Source: Adiantum capillus-veneris (lineage: Eukaryota > Streptophyta > Polypodiopsida > Polypodiales > Pteridaceae). From it: DNA of 60,000 nt. Location of the stretch: positions 53,854,768 to 53,914,767 of the forward strand of contig CM043944.1 in NCBI GenBank assembly GCA_014529385.2, in the 5' to 3' direction. Made by a program: the position numbers and the translations under genes. Below the pieces are notes generated by a model. The model made no database searches. It had not been told where the DNA came from and saw only the letters and a program-made list of their open reading frames with translations. How positions within the stretch are numbered: position 1 is the first letter of the stretch; every line of letters begins with the position of its first letter. Of this stretch, positions 40,094 to 51,510 are shown one piece after another.

Positions 40094-40098
40094 ATAGC
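40094..40098. repeat. Target-site duplication ATAGC (left) of the nested element
   Basis: Identical to 46217-46221. Removing the nested element and one copy restores the Gypsy RT sequence across Ser-Gly-Tyr-His-Gln. Confidence 0.95.
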
Positions 40099-40586
40099 TG
40101 TTATGGAATTGATATTTTACTATTTATTGCAGCTGAGAGGTGGAAAAGGCTTGACAGAGCTAGGCTATTGCAAAAGGATATTATAGTTTATATACATGTT
40201 ATTATTCAAGTGCTCTTTTATGAGCTTTGGCCAATTATGACCGGCCGGCCAGTTTGTACTCACATTTGACCATTCAAGAAATCTATAAATGAAATACGTG
40301 CAAGAGGGAAATGGTCACTCTTGCACGGGGGGAGATTGCACCGAGTGTCTGCGTTGCTCTTCTCATCTCTTCTCTCTTCTCTCTCGCCGTGCCGGCATAG
40401 CACTCCGCTCTAGGAGGTGCGCCTGCACGTGCTCTCTCGTTCTATCTGACTCTCTATCTCTCTCTGTTTTCATACGTCGTGGTTATGCGCTATGCGAGTT
40501 GGCAGGTACGTAGATTTAGTCGTTTATGTCTCGTTATGTGTTATTTTCGAGTATTTTGTAGGGCAGCCACGCATCCGCCTGTAGCA
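40099..40586 (+). repeat. 5' LTR of the nested non-autonomous element
   Basis: From TGTTATGGAATTGATATTTT to CGCCTGTAGCA. Contains a CT-rich stretch and the palindromic GGCCGGCC site. A CTATAAATG at about 40282 could be a TATA box. Confidence 0.95.
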
Positions 40587-40600
40587 GTGGTATCAGAGCA
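40587..40600 (+). other. Primer binding site of the nested element
   Basis: GTGGTATCAGAGCA directly after the LTR. A short frame MESTFSTLGGKAK at 40621 may be all that remains of a gag start. Confidence 0.88.
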
Positions 40601-40846
40601 AAGGCCACGATCACGTGGCTATGGAAAGTACTTTCTCTACACTGGGAGGCAAAGCTAAGTATTTTTTTCTCTATTTGCTATTGAAATTTTTATTATGATG
40701 GCGAATCCACCTAGCAAATTTGTATGAGATTTATGCCTCTTGTTTTTCTTGTTTGTCTCGCTCACTCATGGTCAATGAAAATTGTATAGTTAAGCAAAGA
40801 TTGAATTTTGGCATGTAGATCATATATATATACATACATATATACA

Positions 40847-40950
<104 letters not shown>

Positions 40951-41088
40951 TGAAGGATCGAAATTGTGCAACAAAGCACTTGCTGTAATATCATGAATTA
41001 GATCAAGAGAAATTTTCACTCCGTGCACTCATACATGTAATTAAGTAATAGAAGAAGGAATGAGACCAAATATTGCCAGATAATCGAG

Positions 41089-41227
41089 TAATCACTGTTG
41101 GGGGCGGCTATGAGTTCTTTCTCTCCTCCGACGGAAATCTCTGCATTTTTGCAAATCGGGATGCAATTTTACTTGATTGCGCCTTTGGGGTGGTGTTGAG
41201 GCGGTTTCCGACAAGGCCAGTGCAGAG
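41089..41227 (+). other. Exon-like segment inside the nested element, unassigned
   Basis: An open stretch encoding GGYEFFLSSDGNLCIFANRD followed by AILLDCAFGVVLRRFPTRPV. It is preceded by an AG and followed by a GTAATG donor-like sequence. Composition and edges suggest a captured exon on the element's plus strand. No family was recognised. Confidence 0.3.
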
Positions 41228-42560
41228 GTAATGATTTGTGGAGGGGATCGATTACCTACTCTCATGCACTAAGTCCTGCGGTATGCAATTATCACATAGC
41301 AAGGCCATGCTACCGTTAACGGTAGGCCAGGAGCAGCAACCGTAACCTCGAACGTCATTAGGAACGGCTACAACCACAGCCCTTGACCATGCATGCTTTT
41401 CCTCTACATGATTCTCCTTTTCAGCTCCACTCCAACCATCTGTGCCACGTGAGGACAAAATCAGCAACGCACAACTAGGGATGTGTAACTCTGAACGGTA
41501 GCTACTAAGCATTCCACAACCCCTACGTCCTCCAATAAGCTATCTCTCCCTCTCTCACGTAACTGCATGCAGCAGTTGCGCCAACCACTCGCCATTCTCT
41601 TTTTTCTTTCTCGTTCTCATGCAGCCGCCACTAAAACAGTTCCTTTTTGGTCATCTCTCAACCGTTCCTTTTGCTCGACTCCCTCACACCAACCATGCAC
41701 AATCGCCTCTCTCAAGGCATGCGAGTCACAACCTCTTGATGCTCATGCAGTGGCTCCCACTTTCCTACCGCAACCACCCAATCTCCCTCTGTTTTTCTCT
41801 ATCTCTCTCCGCCACCCGTAATTGGTCTCTCTCCATTTCTCTTTTGCTAACAACCCCTCTTTTGTTCACCAACTCTCAGGGCATGCAAACTTTCTCTCTC
41901 TTACTTGACATGCGATTGTTTTCTAACTCCTAGTTGATGCCCACTAGCTACTACAGCCCGACCTCCCTCCCCATTGGCCATTATCACTCTCTCCTAGCTG
42001 AACTGGCTCTGGCAACCTCCCGGCTCTCGCACTCTCTCTCTTAGGCTAGTCCCTCCATAACAAGATTGTGGCTCAACCAGAAATGAAATTTTTAGCAGTT
42101 CCTGCTGGCATCAATCTCGAGTAGATAAAATCAACAATAATTTTGCTTCATCATGATTACCTATTACTCAATCTCCCGCACACAGAAATTGGAGTTCTCC
42201 ACCCTTGTGCTCTCACTCAACTGCGGCCCGCAACCACCAAAAGCAGTTCGCCATGCACACGAAGACAAGATCTATTGGAGGCAGCTTTGGACACAGGTGA
42301 AGCAGTCTCCCAAGTAGGAACAAACGCAGCTAAGTCTACACTCCGCTGTTTAAGAAAAAGTATGCTAAGATCAACATCTTGATTATTCTGTTAGTATGTG
42401 TGATCTCCTCACACATATGCATGTATTCTATGTTGAAAACGATCAATTTAGGGCCTTGAATTGTAAGAAAAATTGAAATCAATTGTAAAGGAACCATCCC
42501 ATGAGTTGAGATGTACAGTATCAAAAAAAGAATAAGAGGAGATGAGTAAAGGCCAACTAC

Positions 42561-42873
42561 CTTCTCCTTGATCATCCAGCCTGAGAATGATGAAACCAAA
42601 TTTGATATGGGAGATAAGGGTGAAGGTCCAAAAGACAATGCTGAAGATGGAGTAATAGTCTTCCTAGATGGGCTCATGTAATGTGAAGGCTGAAAACACA
42701 TAAAGTGGACATGTACCAATGCCCGCATACACCACACCCATTGTCTGATACGCCAACAACAGCATCTGCCAATGCTTGCCACTAAACCATCCTCTGAAAT
42801 TAGCCAGCCACAAGAAACCCAACAATTTTGACATTAGAGTGGTGAAAGCCTTGTGCTCAAAGGTGTTGAAAAG
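42561..42873 (-). pseudogene. Captured fragment of a HAK/KUP potassium transporter
   Basis: Minus-strand translation gives GKHWQMLLLAYQTMGVVYAG, then IGTCPLYVFSAFTLHEPI, a TAG, and EDYYSIFSIVFWTFTLISH followed by IKFGFIILRLDDQGE. This follows the HAK/KUP/KT first membrane segment (LAYQxxGVVYGDxGTSPLYVF) and the second ([31 protein letters not shown]). The segment is bounded by a possible acceptor (TTTAAG at its upper edge) and a GTAGTT donor-like site at 42560. A stop codon and changes in the GDxGTSP motif show that it is a dead copy. It is antisense to the carrying element. Confidence 0.85.
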
Positions 42874-42989
42874 CTTAAATGCAAGCTAGTAACCAAGTTT
42901 TAGTTGTTCACTTTATGATGCATATAATACAACACTCTAGTCTGAAGTCCAACGCAACACAAGAAGATTAATTCACATTAATCAATTAC

Positions 42990-43309
42990 CTTTGCGGCAA
43001 GGAGAACCTTTTCTCCTTGCGGTCGTGAAGTTGGCAGTCATAGTTATTCTCAAGATCCTCAAGGATGCCATCACTCTGCAGGCGCAACAACTCGAGGGAG
43101 TAGTTACTCTTGCTGCGATAGATATTGCGCCTATCGCTGCCTCTGTTGTCGACATCTACTACTATTGAATTTTCTTCATGATCTGCCTTGTGGGTATGTT
43201 TTGTTTGGCCTAATGCGTTCTCCAAATCATAAGGATGTTGCTTGTCTTGATCCGCAGTAGCATCGTCCATATTGCAAGATGCAGAGGAAAGCTCTTGTCT
43301 TTTGCTCAT
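42990..43309 (-). pseudogene. Possible upstream exon of the captured HAK/KUP fragment
   Basis: Open frame from MSKRQELSSASCNMDDATAD to the basic end HDRKEKRFSLPQ, followed by a GTAATT donor-like site. It is hydrophilic, as the cytosolic N-terminus of HAK/KUP proteins is, and lies 117 bp upstream on the same strand. The phase does not match the next segment, so assignment rests on position and character only. Confidence 0.4.
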
Positions 43310-43619
43310 CTGCTTTAGCAGCAACATGAGACAAATTAATACTCTCACTGTGCACAAAGCTCAAGGGCTAATTACTACACATATCTCTTCAATTGACAAG
43401 CATTTTGATAGATTACCAGCAACTATATTTGTTGCCTACACGCCTGCAAACTGGTCGATCATTCATGTGTTGGTTAAGCCCTGCATAATAATAGCGAGTC
43501 ACGAGCAGAGTAGTGCAGGGAAGCTCAGAAAGAAGGCCACACACTCACAGCCCTTGGGGTCAAGGAAGGAGGAAGCTCAGAAAGAAGGATACCCTTTCAC
43601 CTCCTCCCTTCTAGAGTGA

Positions 43620-45040
43620 CAACCTACAGAGGTGGACATTCCCGAAGCTCTGCAAAGATTGCTGCATTACTTTCTTAGATGCCGCCCAATGCAGCACATA
43701 CACGGGCATTGACGAATCTCTTCCGTGACTGCTGCAATAATCTTTGCGACGACTCTCACTACAGTGCATCCTCGTATATCCACAATGATGATGGCGATCA
43801 AGTCTGATGTTTTTTGAACTTGAGCTATAATGTTTTTACAATTTAATCTTTTTTAATTATTTAAGTACCCAAACATTGGATTAGATTCACCCTGATTGTA
43901 ACAGTTTTGGACTCTAAATGTCATTTTGGCCTTCGAAGGCGTTTAATGTAACATTTTCTTTCATTTCATTTCGCGCTTTTCTGTTGCATCTGACACCTCT
44001 ACAATAGTGCCCCCCACCCTTAATTACATTGCCAATACACCCCATCAACAACTACAATCTGGCTAGATAATGATATATCCACAAATATAACTAAAGCATA
44101 GTGAGGAACATTAACGAATGATACAAATTTGCGATGGGTAACAACACAAATTTACACAGCCAGTGTTTTGAACACAATGGATTATATCACACTATTTGCA
44201 GAGACTTTATGGTATTCTGTCGGTACGTAGCACAATATTTTAAACACCTTTGTGATCCTAGCAATGCTATTAGCATTTTATATTCAGTTGGTTAATGCTA
44301 GCACACGTTAGTACAAAATGTTCTATGCTCATACTCCTACTGCCAGCTTGCTCGGTAACCACTTTTTGCAACTTCATCTAATTACGACCCAGATCTATTG
44401 CATGCTCTTTCTCAGATTCCTTATATCGATCAACATTGTCAAATATCATGCATTCTTAATTAGGGACTTAAAATTTGTTAGACTTCCCAAACTGTGAAGA
44501 TTTTCTGGGTTTTCTCCTTTCGAATAGCTCATTGTTACATTTTACTAGTTGCTGTACATTAGCGCTGCTCCGCACCATTATGTTTAGTTCGTTTACCACA
44601 ATTTTAAGGAAATAAATGTATCTGTCTTGCTTGACCGTAATCAAATGATTTTTATCATGATCTTCACTTGTTACATTTCTCTAACTCATTTAAGGATTCA
44701 CAAAAACCTACGCAGGCCATAATGCGCGGACGTCAGATAATTAATCTCTTTACTTTATTTTGCAAACTCATTTTTAGAGCTTTTGTACTAATATCCTAAC
44801 CATATTTTATCTGATTTTATGATACCCTCTTGCACTGCTAAGGTCATGCCCTCTAATTGTATTGAAAGAAATTTTTGTTGGGATGATTTGTCAGTAAGCT
44901 ATGCAGCTACTCAGGCGAGCTACTGTGCTCTGGGATAATGAACAACAATTTGTAAGTGCTTTGATATACTGCATTGTGATGTCAACAACATAGTAAATAT
45001 ACTTTTTCTCATTTATGTCTTGTCTAGTCCATTGGTCACG
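43620..45040. other. AT-rich non-coding interior of the nested element
   Basis: No open frame with family similarity. It could be captured upstream sequence of the HAK/KUP gene or decayed filler. Confidence 0.4.
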
Positions 45041-45046
45041 TGCACA

Positions 45047-45202
45047 CAGATTCGCCGATTTAGGCAGCACAACAACAAACTACAGATTCACTCTTTTTAA
45101 ACAATATCCAATGTAGATTCGCCGATTTAGGCAGCATTAGTGCAGATTCGCCGGTTTAGGCAGCACGTCTTATTGGTGTAGATTCGCCGATTTAGGCAAC
45201 AC
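45047..45202. repeat. Four copies of a 24-bp motif
   Basis: (C/T)AGATTCGCCGATTTAGGC followed by A(G/A)CA(C/T) occurs at 45047, 45114, 45143 and 45179, with irregular spacers. The spacing rules out a simple tandem array or a CRISPR. Confidence 0.85.
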
Positions 45203-45207
45203 CAATC

Positions 45208-45262
45208 ACAAAATCATGCTGCAGTGGGGCTGGCCACCACTGCAACTGGTATGATTTTGTTA
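45208..45262. repeat. Imperfect hairpin
   Basis: CAAAATCATGCTGCAGTGG faces CCACTGCAACTGGTATGATTTTG with a small internal bulge. Confidence 0.6.
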
Positions 45263-45300
45263 CCCGGGTACATAATGAAAGTGATTTGGATTTGGACTTA

Positions 45301-45500
45301 TATTGTGGAATTGGAATTGGATTGGGATTTGGTATCTGGTGATTATTTAGCAGTATTTATGTGATGAGACTTGACATTATGAGATTGATGAGACTTGACA
45401 TTATATTGTGGAATTGGAATTGGATTGGGATTTGGTATCTGGTGATTATTTAGCAGTATTTATGTGATGAGACTTGACATTATGAGATTGATGATGAGTG
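45301..45500. repeat. ~103-bp tandem duplication
   Basis: TATTGTGGAATTGGAATTGG starts at 45301 and again at 45404. Each copy continues through GGTATCTGGTGATTATTTAG and GATGAGACTTGACATTATG. Confidence 0.9.
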
Positions 45501-45728
45501 TGACCAATGATATCCTGATTCATCAGGGTATGACATATACTGCTTATTCTAGTGGTATGGGACACTAGAATAGGTAGTATGTGGATGACGGCAGGCATAA
45601 GCAATATTGTCTAATTTTATGAATTTTATTACTAGTTGATACATATTTCTAATCATTGTTTTTTACAAGTATTTTTTGCAAATTTTTATCTTCGCAATTG
45701 AGGACAGTTGCTTTCCAACGGAGAGGTA

Positions 45729-46216
45729 TGTTATGGAATTGATATTTTACTATTTATTGCAGCTGACAGGTGGAAAAGGCTTGACCGAGCTAGGCTATTG
45801 CAAAAGGATATTATAGTTTATATACATGTTATTATTCAAGTGCTCTTTTATGAGCTTTGGCCAATTATGACCGGCCGGCCAGTTTGTACTCACATTTGAC
45901 CATTCAAGAAATCTATAAATGAAATACGTGCAAGAGGGAAATGGTCACTCTTGCACGGGGGGAGATTGCACCCAGTGTCTGCGTTGCTCTTCTCATCTCT
46001 TCTCTCTTCTCTCTCGCCGTGCCGGCGTAGCAGTCTGCTCTAGGAGGTGCGCCTGCACGTGCTCTCTCGTTCTATCTGACTCTCTATCTCTCTCTGTTTG
46101 CGTACGTCGTGGTTATGCGCTATGCGAGTCGGCAGGTACGTAGATTTAGTCGTTTATGTCTCGTTATGTGCTATTTTTGAGTCTTTTGCAGGGCAGCCAC
46201 ACATCCGCCTGTAGCA
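45729..46216 (+). repeat. 3' LTR of the nested non-autonomous element
   Basis: 488 bp, the same length as the 5' LTR. Preceded by the purine-rich GGAGAGGTA and followed by the target duplication ATAGC at 46217-46221. Confidence 0.95.
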
Positions 46217-46500
46217 ATAGCCACTTTTAAGGTCAATCCTACTGAAGTAGGTAGAGCCTTGTAGCTTATCAAATAGATCTTCTACCCAAGGCATGGGAAA
46301 TCTGTATTTTAATAGTGATATGGTTTAGTGCTCCGATAGTCCACACACACATGGTATGTACCATCTTTCTTTTGCACTAAAAGGACTGGAGAACAAAAGG
46401 GAGAGGGGTTAGGCCTCACCATCCCTTTGTCTACCAATTCCTGTACTTGCCTCATGATCTCCTCTTGTTGAGCTTGAGAGACTCAATAAGGAGGCTTGTT
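46217..46500 (-). pseudogene. Gypsy-1 reverse transcriptase, N-terminal part
   Basis: The minus strand reads VSQAQQEEIMRQVQELVDKG, then MVRPNPSPFCSPVLLVQKKD and GTYHVCVDYRS, the first RT blocks. A TGA replaces the Arg of PYRVSQ, and the part near the insertion is frameshifted. It continues at 40093 after the nested element. Confidence 0.88.
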
Positions 46501-47130
46501 AGGCGGTGAGATTCCTGGAAGGAGCTCAATTCGATGGTCATCATCCCCTCGTTTTGGAGGTAAGTCCATAGGGATATTATCGATGAGCACATCTTGGAAT
46601 CCTTTTAGAATATTAGATAAGCCTAACTCTTCTTGATTCCTACCATTTACATTTGATGAAACATTAGAATCTTTTAGAGACTCTTTGACAAAAATCATAT
46701 ATGCATAAACTGAGCTCTTCATTGATTTATCAAAAGCAGGAGGATTTACAGGTGGAATAGTGCAACCACGCTCACTAGCATCTATATACATGTTCTTTTC
46801 CCTGTAGGTGAAGTAGATTCTCCTTTTAGGGAACTTCATATTGGCAGCCATGCGATCAAACCATGGCGCCCCTAGGATAGCATCCTCATGTTGGAGAGAA
46901 GAGATGAAAAAGTCTTCTTTGTTGACATAGCTTTAGACACGGAACCTCGACTTCCCAATCAAGACAATAATAGAGGCTTCCTGTCCCTTGAAAGCTATGT
47001 TAGCCATTACAATATCTCCCATCTCAAAACCTTGAATGCCCAACTTGGTGACCAACTTCATTGATATGAAGTTGTGAGTAGAGCCAAGGTCAAACAAGAT
47101 GAAGGCATCATGCTCTCTTACCTCTCCCCA
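46483..47130 (-). pseudogene. Gypsy-1 protease and protease-RT linker
   Basis: GEVREHDAFILFDLGSTHNFIS (about 47130-47065) is the protease region. The active site reads Asp-Leu-Gly where Asp-Ser-Gly or Asp-Thr-Gly is expected. The linker downstream includes FQDVLIDNIPMDLPPKRGDDD before RT. Confidence 0.85.
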
Positions 47131-47904
47131 AGCATAGGAAAGTGATGATCCTTTGCAATGAGAATCCTCTTTTGGAGCTTTGATGGTGGAAGCCCTAGGA
47201 GTCTCATTGCGAGCATTCTTCTTGGGGCAAGAATGATAGCCATGTCCTTGCTCCCCACACTTGAAACACTTGTGGTCCTTGCGAAAAGCTTCAAGCTCTT
47301 CAGGAGAGAGTTTGTTTTTGCCTTTGTAAACTCCCTTCTCCTTGGACCGATTGTTTTTTTTGTTGTTTGAAGTACCTTGGGAAGAATTTTAAGCATTGGT
47401 TTTCCCCTTTGCATCATTTTTATTTTTGTTTTCCATGGGCTTGACATTCCTTCTAGCCCCTTGTTGGAAATTGATGCATGAAGCAACCATGGTGTGAAGG
47501 ATTACTTCGGTGATAGAACCATGCCATTGAGAGTTGACATACTCGGCCATCTCTTCAAATAATCCCGCACAAAACTGTTGCTTTTGCTTGGAAAATTCTA
47601 TCTTTTGAAAGACATTAGCCTTGAGATGTAAATCCCAAAACTTGTCTACATACTTGTGGATAGACTCATGAGAGAGAAGCTTCAAGCTGCGCCATTCGGT
47701 AAGCACTTTGTCCTTTGCATCACTTGCAAGGGATGGAAACTCGTAGAGTTCTTCATGTCTTTGGGGCTTCACCGTTGCCACGAAGGCTAGCACACTACTA
47801 ACGGGCTGATTTTTGAAGGGCATAGCTACATGGCATAGCTTGGAGGACTCAGTAAAGCCATCGTCTCCAAAAGCCACATCAAATTGCTGGATGAAGGCTA
47901 ACAC
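47131..47904 (-). pseudogene. Gypsy-1 gag capsid core and zinc knuckle
   Basis: The frame from 47904 carries a gag core (KVLTEWRSLKLLSHESIHKY, FWDLHLKANVF, QQFCAGLFEEMAEYV). A frameshift follows, then a CCHC knuckle KCFKCGEQGHGYHSCPKK at about 47270-47217 in another frame. Length and order are normal for a plant Gypsy gag. Confidence 0.85.
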
Positions 47905-47994
47905 TTTGTCAGTAGCACCAAAGGTGCCATCATAGGTGAGAAAATAGATACTATTTTCTCCCTCTTTGAACTTCTTTAGCTTTTGTGACCTTCG

Positions 47995-48529
47995 TCATGC
48001 AGGATAGGATTTGCGATGTCCTCTCCTCCGGTATTCTCTAGGAGAATAGCCATAGCTTTCATCGGAAGAAGAGGAAGGTGAAGAAGAAGGAGAAGAGGGT
48101 GACCTCTTTCTTGCCCTTTTCTTCCTTTGTTTCCTCTCTTCCCTTTCAGAACGACGAGGAGAAGGACTGTGTGTTGATCTTTTTCTCTTGGGAAGAGTTG
48201 GCGATTGTCTAGAACGACGTCTTCGTGGAGCCACATCTTCAAAGGAGCTTAAAGTTTCATAGCTTTCTTGCTCGTTGGATTCCTCCTCCCGTATGGGAGA
48301 GAGTCTTCTTTTGGGGGTCTCTTCAAGAGGCCTCCTAAGCTCTCTCTCTCCTCTTGGAGAGGAAGGGAAATTCCATAAGTGCGAAGTTGTTGAGTAACTT
48401 CGGCTTGCAAAGCAGGGTTGCCCATAGCTTGCTGCAACCTAGTCACGAGATAATTAACAAACATGGGGGCATCATCATTGGTACCTTTATGTGCATGTTC
48501 AGTCTACTCTCTTGGTTATTATTAGCCAT
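47995..48529 (-). pseudogene. Gypsy-1 gag N-terminus, Arg/Ser-rich
   Basis: Starts at ATG 48529 (MANNNQESRLNMH) and continues, after a frameshift, through YLVTRLQQAMGNPALQAEVT. It ends in a strongly basic Arg/Ser stretch (RRRRSRQSPTLPKRKRS, then EREERKQRKKRARKRSPSSP). The basic-serine pattern resembles the other Gypsy gag fragments in the window. Confidence 0.75.
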
Positions 48530-48927
48530 GTTAACAAAATTTGTGTACGTACTTAGTGTATGCTTTGGCAGTTCAAAACCTTAGTTTCCACTCCTCGTAG
48601 CCTTTGAAAATTAGCTCGTAAGTATCTACACCCACGGCTCAAAGTGGTTAATTATAGAGAGTAGTGGAGTAGGTCTAACATAGTAGAGTTGCTGAGGGCT
48701 ATCTCCTTTCGGACTTCTTATTGCTCAATAATGGTAAAGCCGTAGGCAAGTCTAAAAAAACTCCATTATTAAGTCCAAAGCTCCCGAGGTGTGCACCATA
48801 TGCCACATAGTGGGATCAACAAAACCGATAATAGATCCCAGTTCCACTTACCCTAATATAATTAACAAAATACACCATTTATAGGCTACTTAAGGACCTC
48901 TCTTCTTAAGCAAGAAAAGAGAAACCA

Positions 48928-48942
48928 AATGCTCTAATACCA
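48928..48942 (-). other. Primer binding site of Gypsy-1
   Basis: The plus strand reads ATGCTCTAATACCAC; the minus strand gives GTGGTATTAGAGCAT. One base differs from the usual TATCAGAG. Confidence 0.8.
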
Positions 48943-49628
48943 CGTAATGGAATTGGCCTATAAACTTGAGAGTAGCGAAAATTAAAGAGAGTACTTTTGT
49001 GAAATTACTTTGTGAGCATAGCGGTGAACATAATTGATGGTAGCAACATAAACATAGCATTTAGTTAACTTGGCATGAATAATAATTTTGCAAGAGAGAG
49101 AATTTAGAGAACATGACAACAATTGAGGACCGGATTTATGTGGAGCCGGTCCCCCTCCAATAGGCATTTGTATTATGTTTCTCCCATCAAGCGAGACTTA
49201 TTACAATACAATCTTTGTGTTCCTTGTGACCTAGGTGATGCAATGAAGATGGAAAGCTTCATGCATCACAAGCATAACATAAACTTTGTGAAAAGCATTA
49301 ACTATCCCAAGCCTCAGTACCAAGACCTCAAACATCTTCGAAGGTGGAGAGAGCTAGCAAGGAATGAGGGTAGGGAAGAGGAAGAAGAAACATTTCAGAG
49401 GAGAAAGAACTAGTTCCTCACTTATCATCACTCTTCTTGCTAGCATACATAATAGCATAGTAATAAAGATGGAGAAGATGGTGAGCTTAAGCATTGAAGC
49501 ATAGTTTGGTTGGATTTGCATTCCATAGCCAAGAGTGTTGGTGTAGGCTCTCAACCTCTCTACTTGCTTGGAGAAGGAGAAAGGGCTCTTGCACTTTGCA
49601 CTTCACACAATGAGAGTGTGTGTGTGTG

Positions 49629-49660
<32 letters not shown>

Positions 49661-50529
49661 GGGGTACCCCCTAAGCAGGCTCCCTACTTTCTTTGGTTGA
49701 CCCCCCCTTGTAGCTCATGCTTGAAGCTCATTGAACCCCTCCGGGCCTAGCCAATCACAAGCAAGAGTCATACCAAGCAACAACGGTAGCCTTGGGACAA
49801 GTGTCCCCCTTTCCCCTTTGAGAGAGGGGGCTTGATCAATGCTAAAACAATTAATTAAATCCACTAAATTATCATTGCACCCATTGGAAGGCCAACCAAT
49901 TATCTTTAGGCACACCATGAGGGTAACCTAGCTAGGGGCTTGACATGTGTCCTACTTGCCCCTTGGGCAAGGGGTGCCCTTTGGGAGAGAGAGAGAGTGG
50001 TCAAGCAACCACCCCCCCTTCTTGCATGGCTCGCCCCCTCCTTGTAGGGATTCATTTTGACTTTTATGCCACCTCAAGCCCCTTAACCTTGGGCCTAGTT
50101 CTCACGACAAGCTTGGCCCTTAAGCCCCTCAAGCTTGGGTTGGGTTCTCACCTCAAGTACAACCCTAGCATCTCAAGCATGACAAGCACCTCAAGCATCT
50201 CAATCATCAGGCATGTCAAGCAGCTTAATCTTGGGCCGGGTTCCCACCTCAAGCTCAACGCTAGCTTACCTAAGGTCAAAGGACTTTTACACTAACTATT
50301 GGAGGTCTTCAATGAAGCTAACCCTAAGGTCTTTATGCTCCATTGGTTAGCCTTGCTCTTTGATAGACCATCTCTCATTTGGGCCCCATTATCATTGGCC
50401 CCGTGTTGAGATAGACCTATAAGCACAAGTCTGTATCCTAATCCTTGTTCCCATTTATTCTCCCACATTAAATGATTAGTCTTATATGAGAAAATCATTT
50501 GGGCTGACTAGATATTAGATTTTATGACA
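48943..50529 (-). repeat. 5' LTR of Gypsy-1 (right)
   Basis: 1,587 bp, lacking the 243-bp duplication of the left LTR. Contains a run of 31 G at 49631-49661 where the left LTR has an ordinary GTGTGCGTGGGAGAG sequence. Confidence 0.9.
49631..49661. repeat. 31-base poly(G) run
   Basis: Expanded G homopolymer inside the Gypsy-1 right LTR, following a (TG)n tract. It can form G-quadruplex structure and is a likely site of length error in assembly. Confidence 0.9.
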
Positions 50530-50884
50530 GCTCTTGTACATTAAGTATCCTTGAAGAGCAAATCAAAACACAAGAATACTCATACAAGCAAGAATCATCT
50601 CAAATACTATAATATCTTTTTCAAAAAAGCTTTTTCACATTAATACAAAACAATCAATAGCTCCTTTTCCCTGCCCATGTTGCACTTACCTTGAAAACAG
50701 TGTACTTAAAGAGAAAAAAATCTGGATATGAGGTTTTTCCAATGAGGTGGTGGTGTTTTCTAACAAGCGTATCGTACTTCGCATACACACTTATTGATTT
50801 GTTTTCCTTAAGTATGTTATAATCTCAAGTACCTCATTATCATAGCTACTAGCATGTATGCTAGTGTCAAGCTTGTGGTAATAG

Positions 50885-50887
<3 letters not shown>

Positions 50888-50955
<68 letters not shown>
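50888..50955. repeat. (TA)n(GA)n compound microsatellite
   Basis: About 22 TA units followed by about 11 GA units. Confidence 0.95.
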
Positions 50956-51287
50956 CAGATACAATGGTTCTTATCTTGATAGTATGTCATTGTGCAGTAG
51001 CCTGCTCTCTTTTGGTAATTGGGAGAAGTTGAAAGATATCCAACGCTAAAACTATTTCATTTTGTATCTCTTGTCCCTTTGCTTTGCAAACATAAAACAA
51101 CAAAAATCAAGGAATCAATTATTATACTTATGTACCTACTTGACTTATCATTTTGAGTGTTAGTCATGTTTTTTCACATTCTATGCTACGATTGAATATT
51201 AACACATTGCACAAACGATCGCTAGATGGATATGGAAGGAAAGGTGGCATTGTTTTCCCTTGTCAAATTAATAAAAGAGTGTCCTCC

Positions 51288-51510
51288 TTAGACTTACGTA
51301 TCATGGACATTGTTTTTTTGTTTCCTCATGTAGCTGAAATTGCTTGTTTTCCCTTGTCAAATTAATAAAAGATTGTCCTCCTTTCCATTACTTAGACTTA
51401 CATATCGTGGACATTGTTTTTTTCCCCCCTCATGTAGCCGAAATTACTTAGACTTACATATCATGGACATTGTTTTTTTCTTTCCTCATGTACCTGAAAT
51501 TACTTAGACT
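51288..51510. repeat. Three imperfect tandem copies of a ~56-bp unit
   Basis: Unit: TTAGACTTACATATCATGGA, then CATTGTTTTTTT, then CCTCATGTAGCTGAAATT. A CCCTTGTCAAATTAATAAAA segment is also repeated at about 51259 and 51352. Confidence 0.85.

Noticed and set aside
41567-41933. Overlapping plus-strand frames in a CT-rich stretch of the nested element
   Set aside because: Two different frames are open over the same low-complexity DNA and neither has a recognisable domain.
45047-45202. Possible CRISPR-like array
   Set aside because: Only four copies with unequal spacers, in a plant retrotransposon with no cas genes. The window is eukaryotic.
49568-49750. Glycine-rich protein
   Set aside because: The frame is the poly(G) tract of an LTR.
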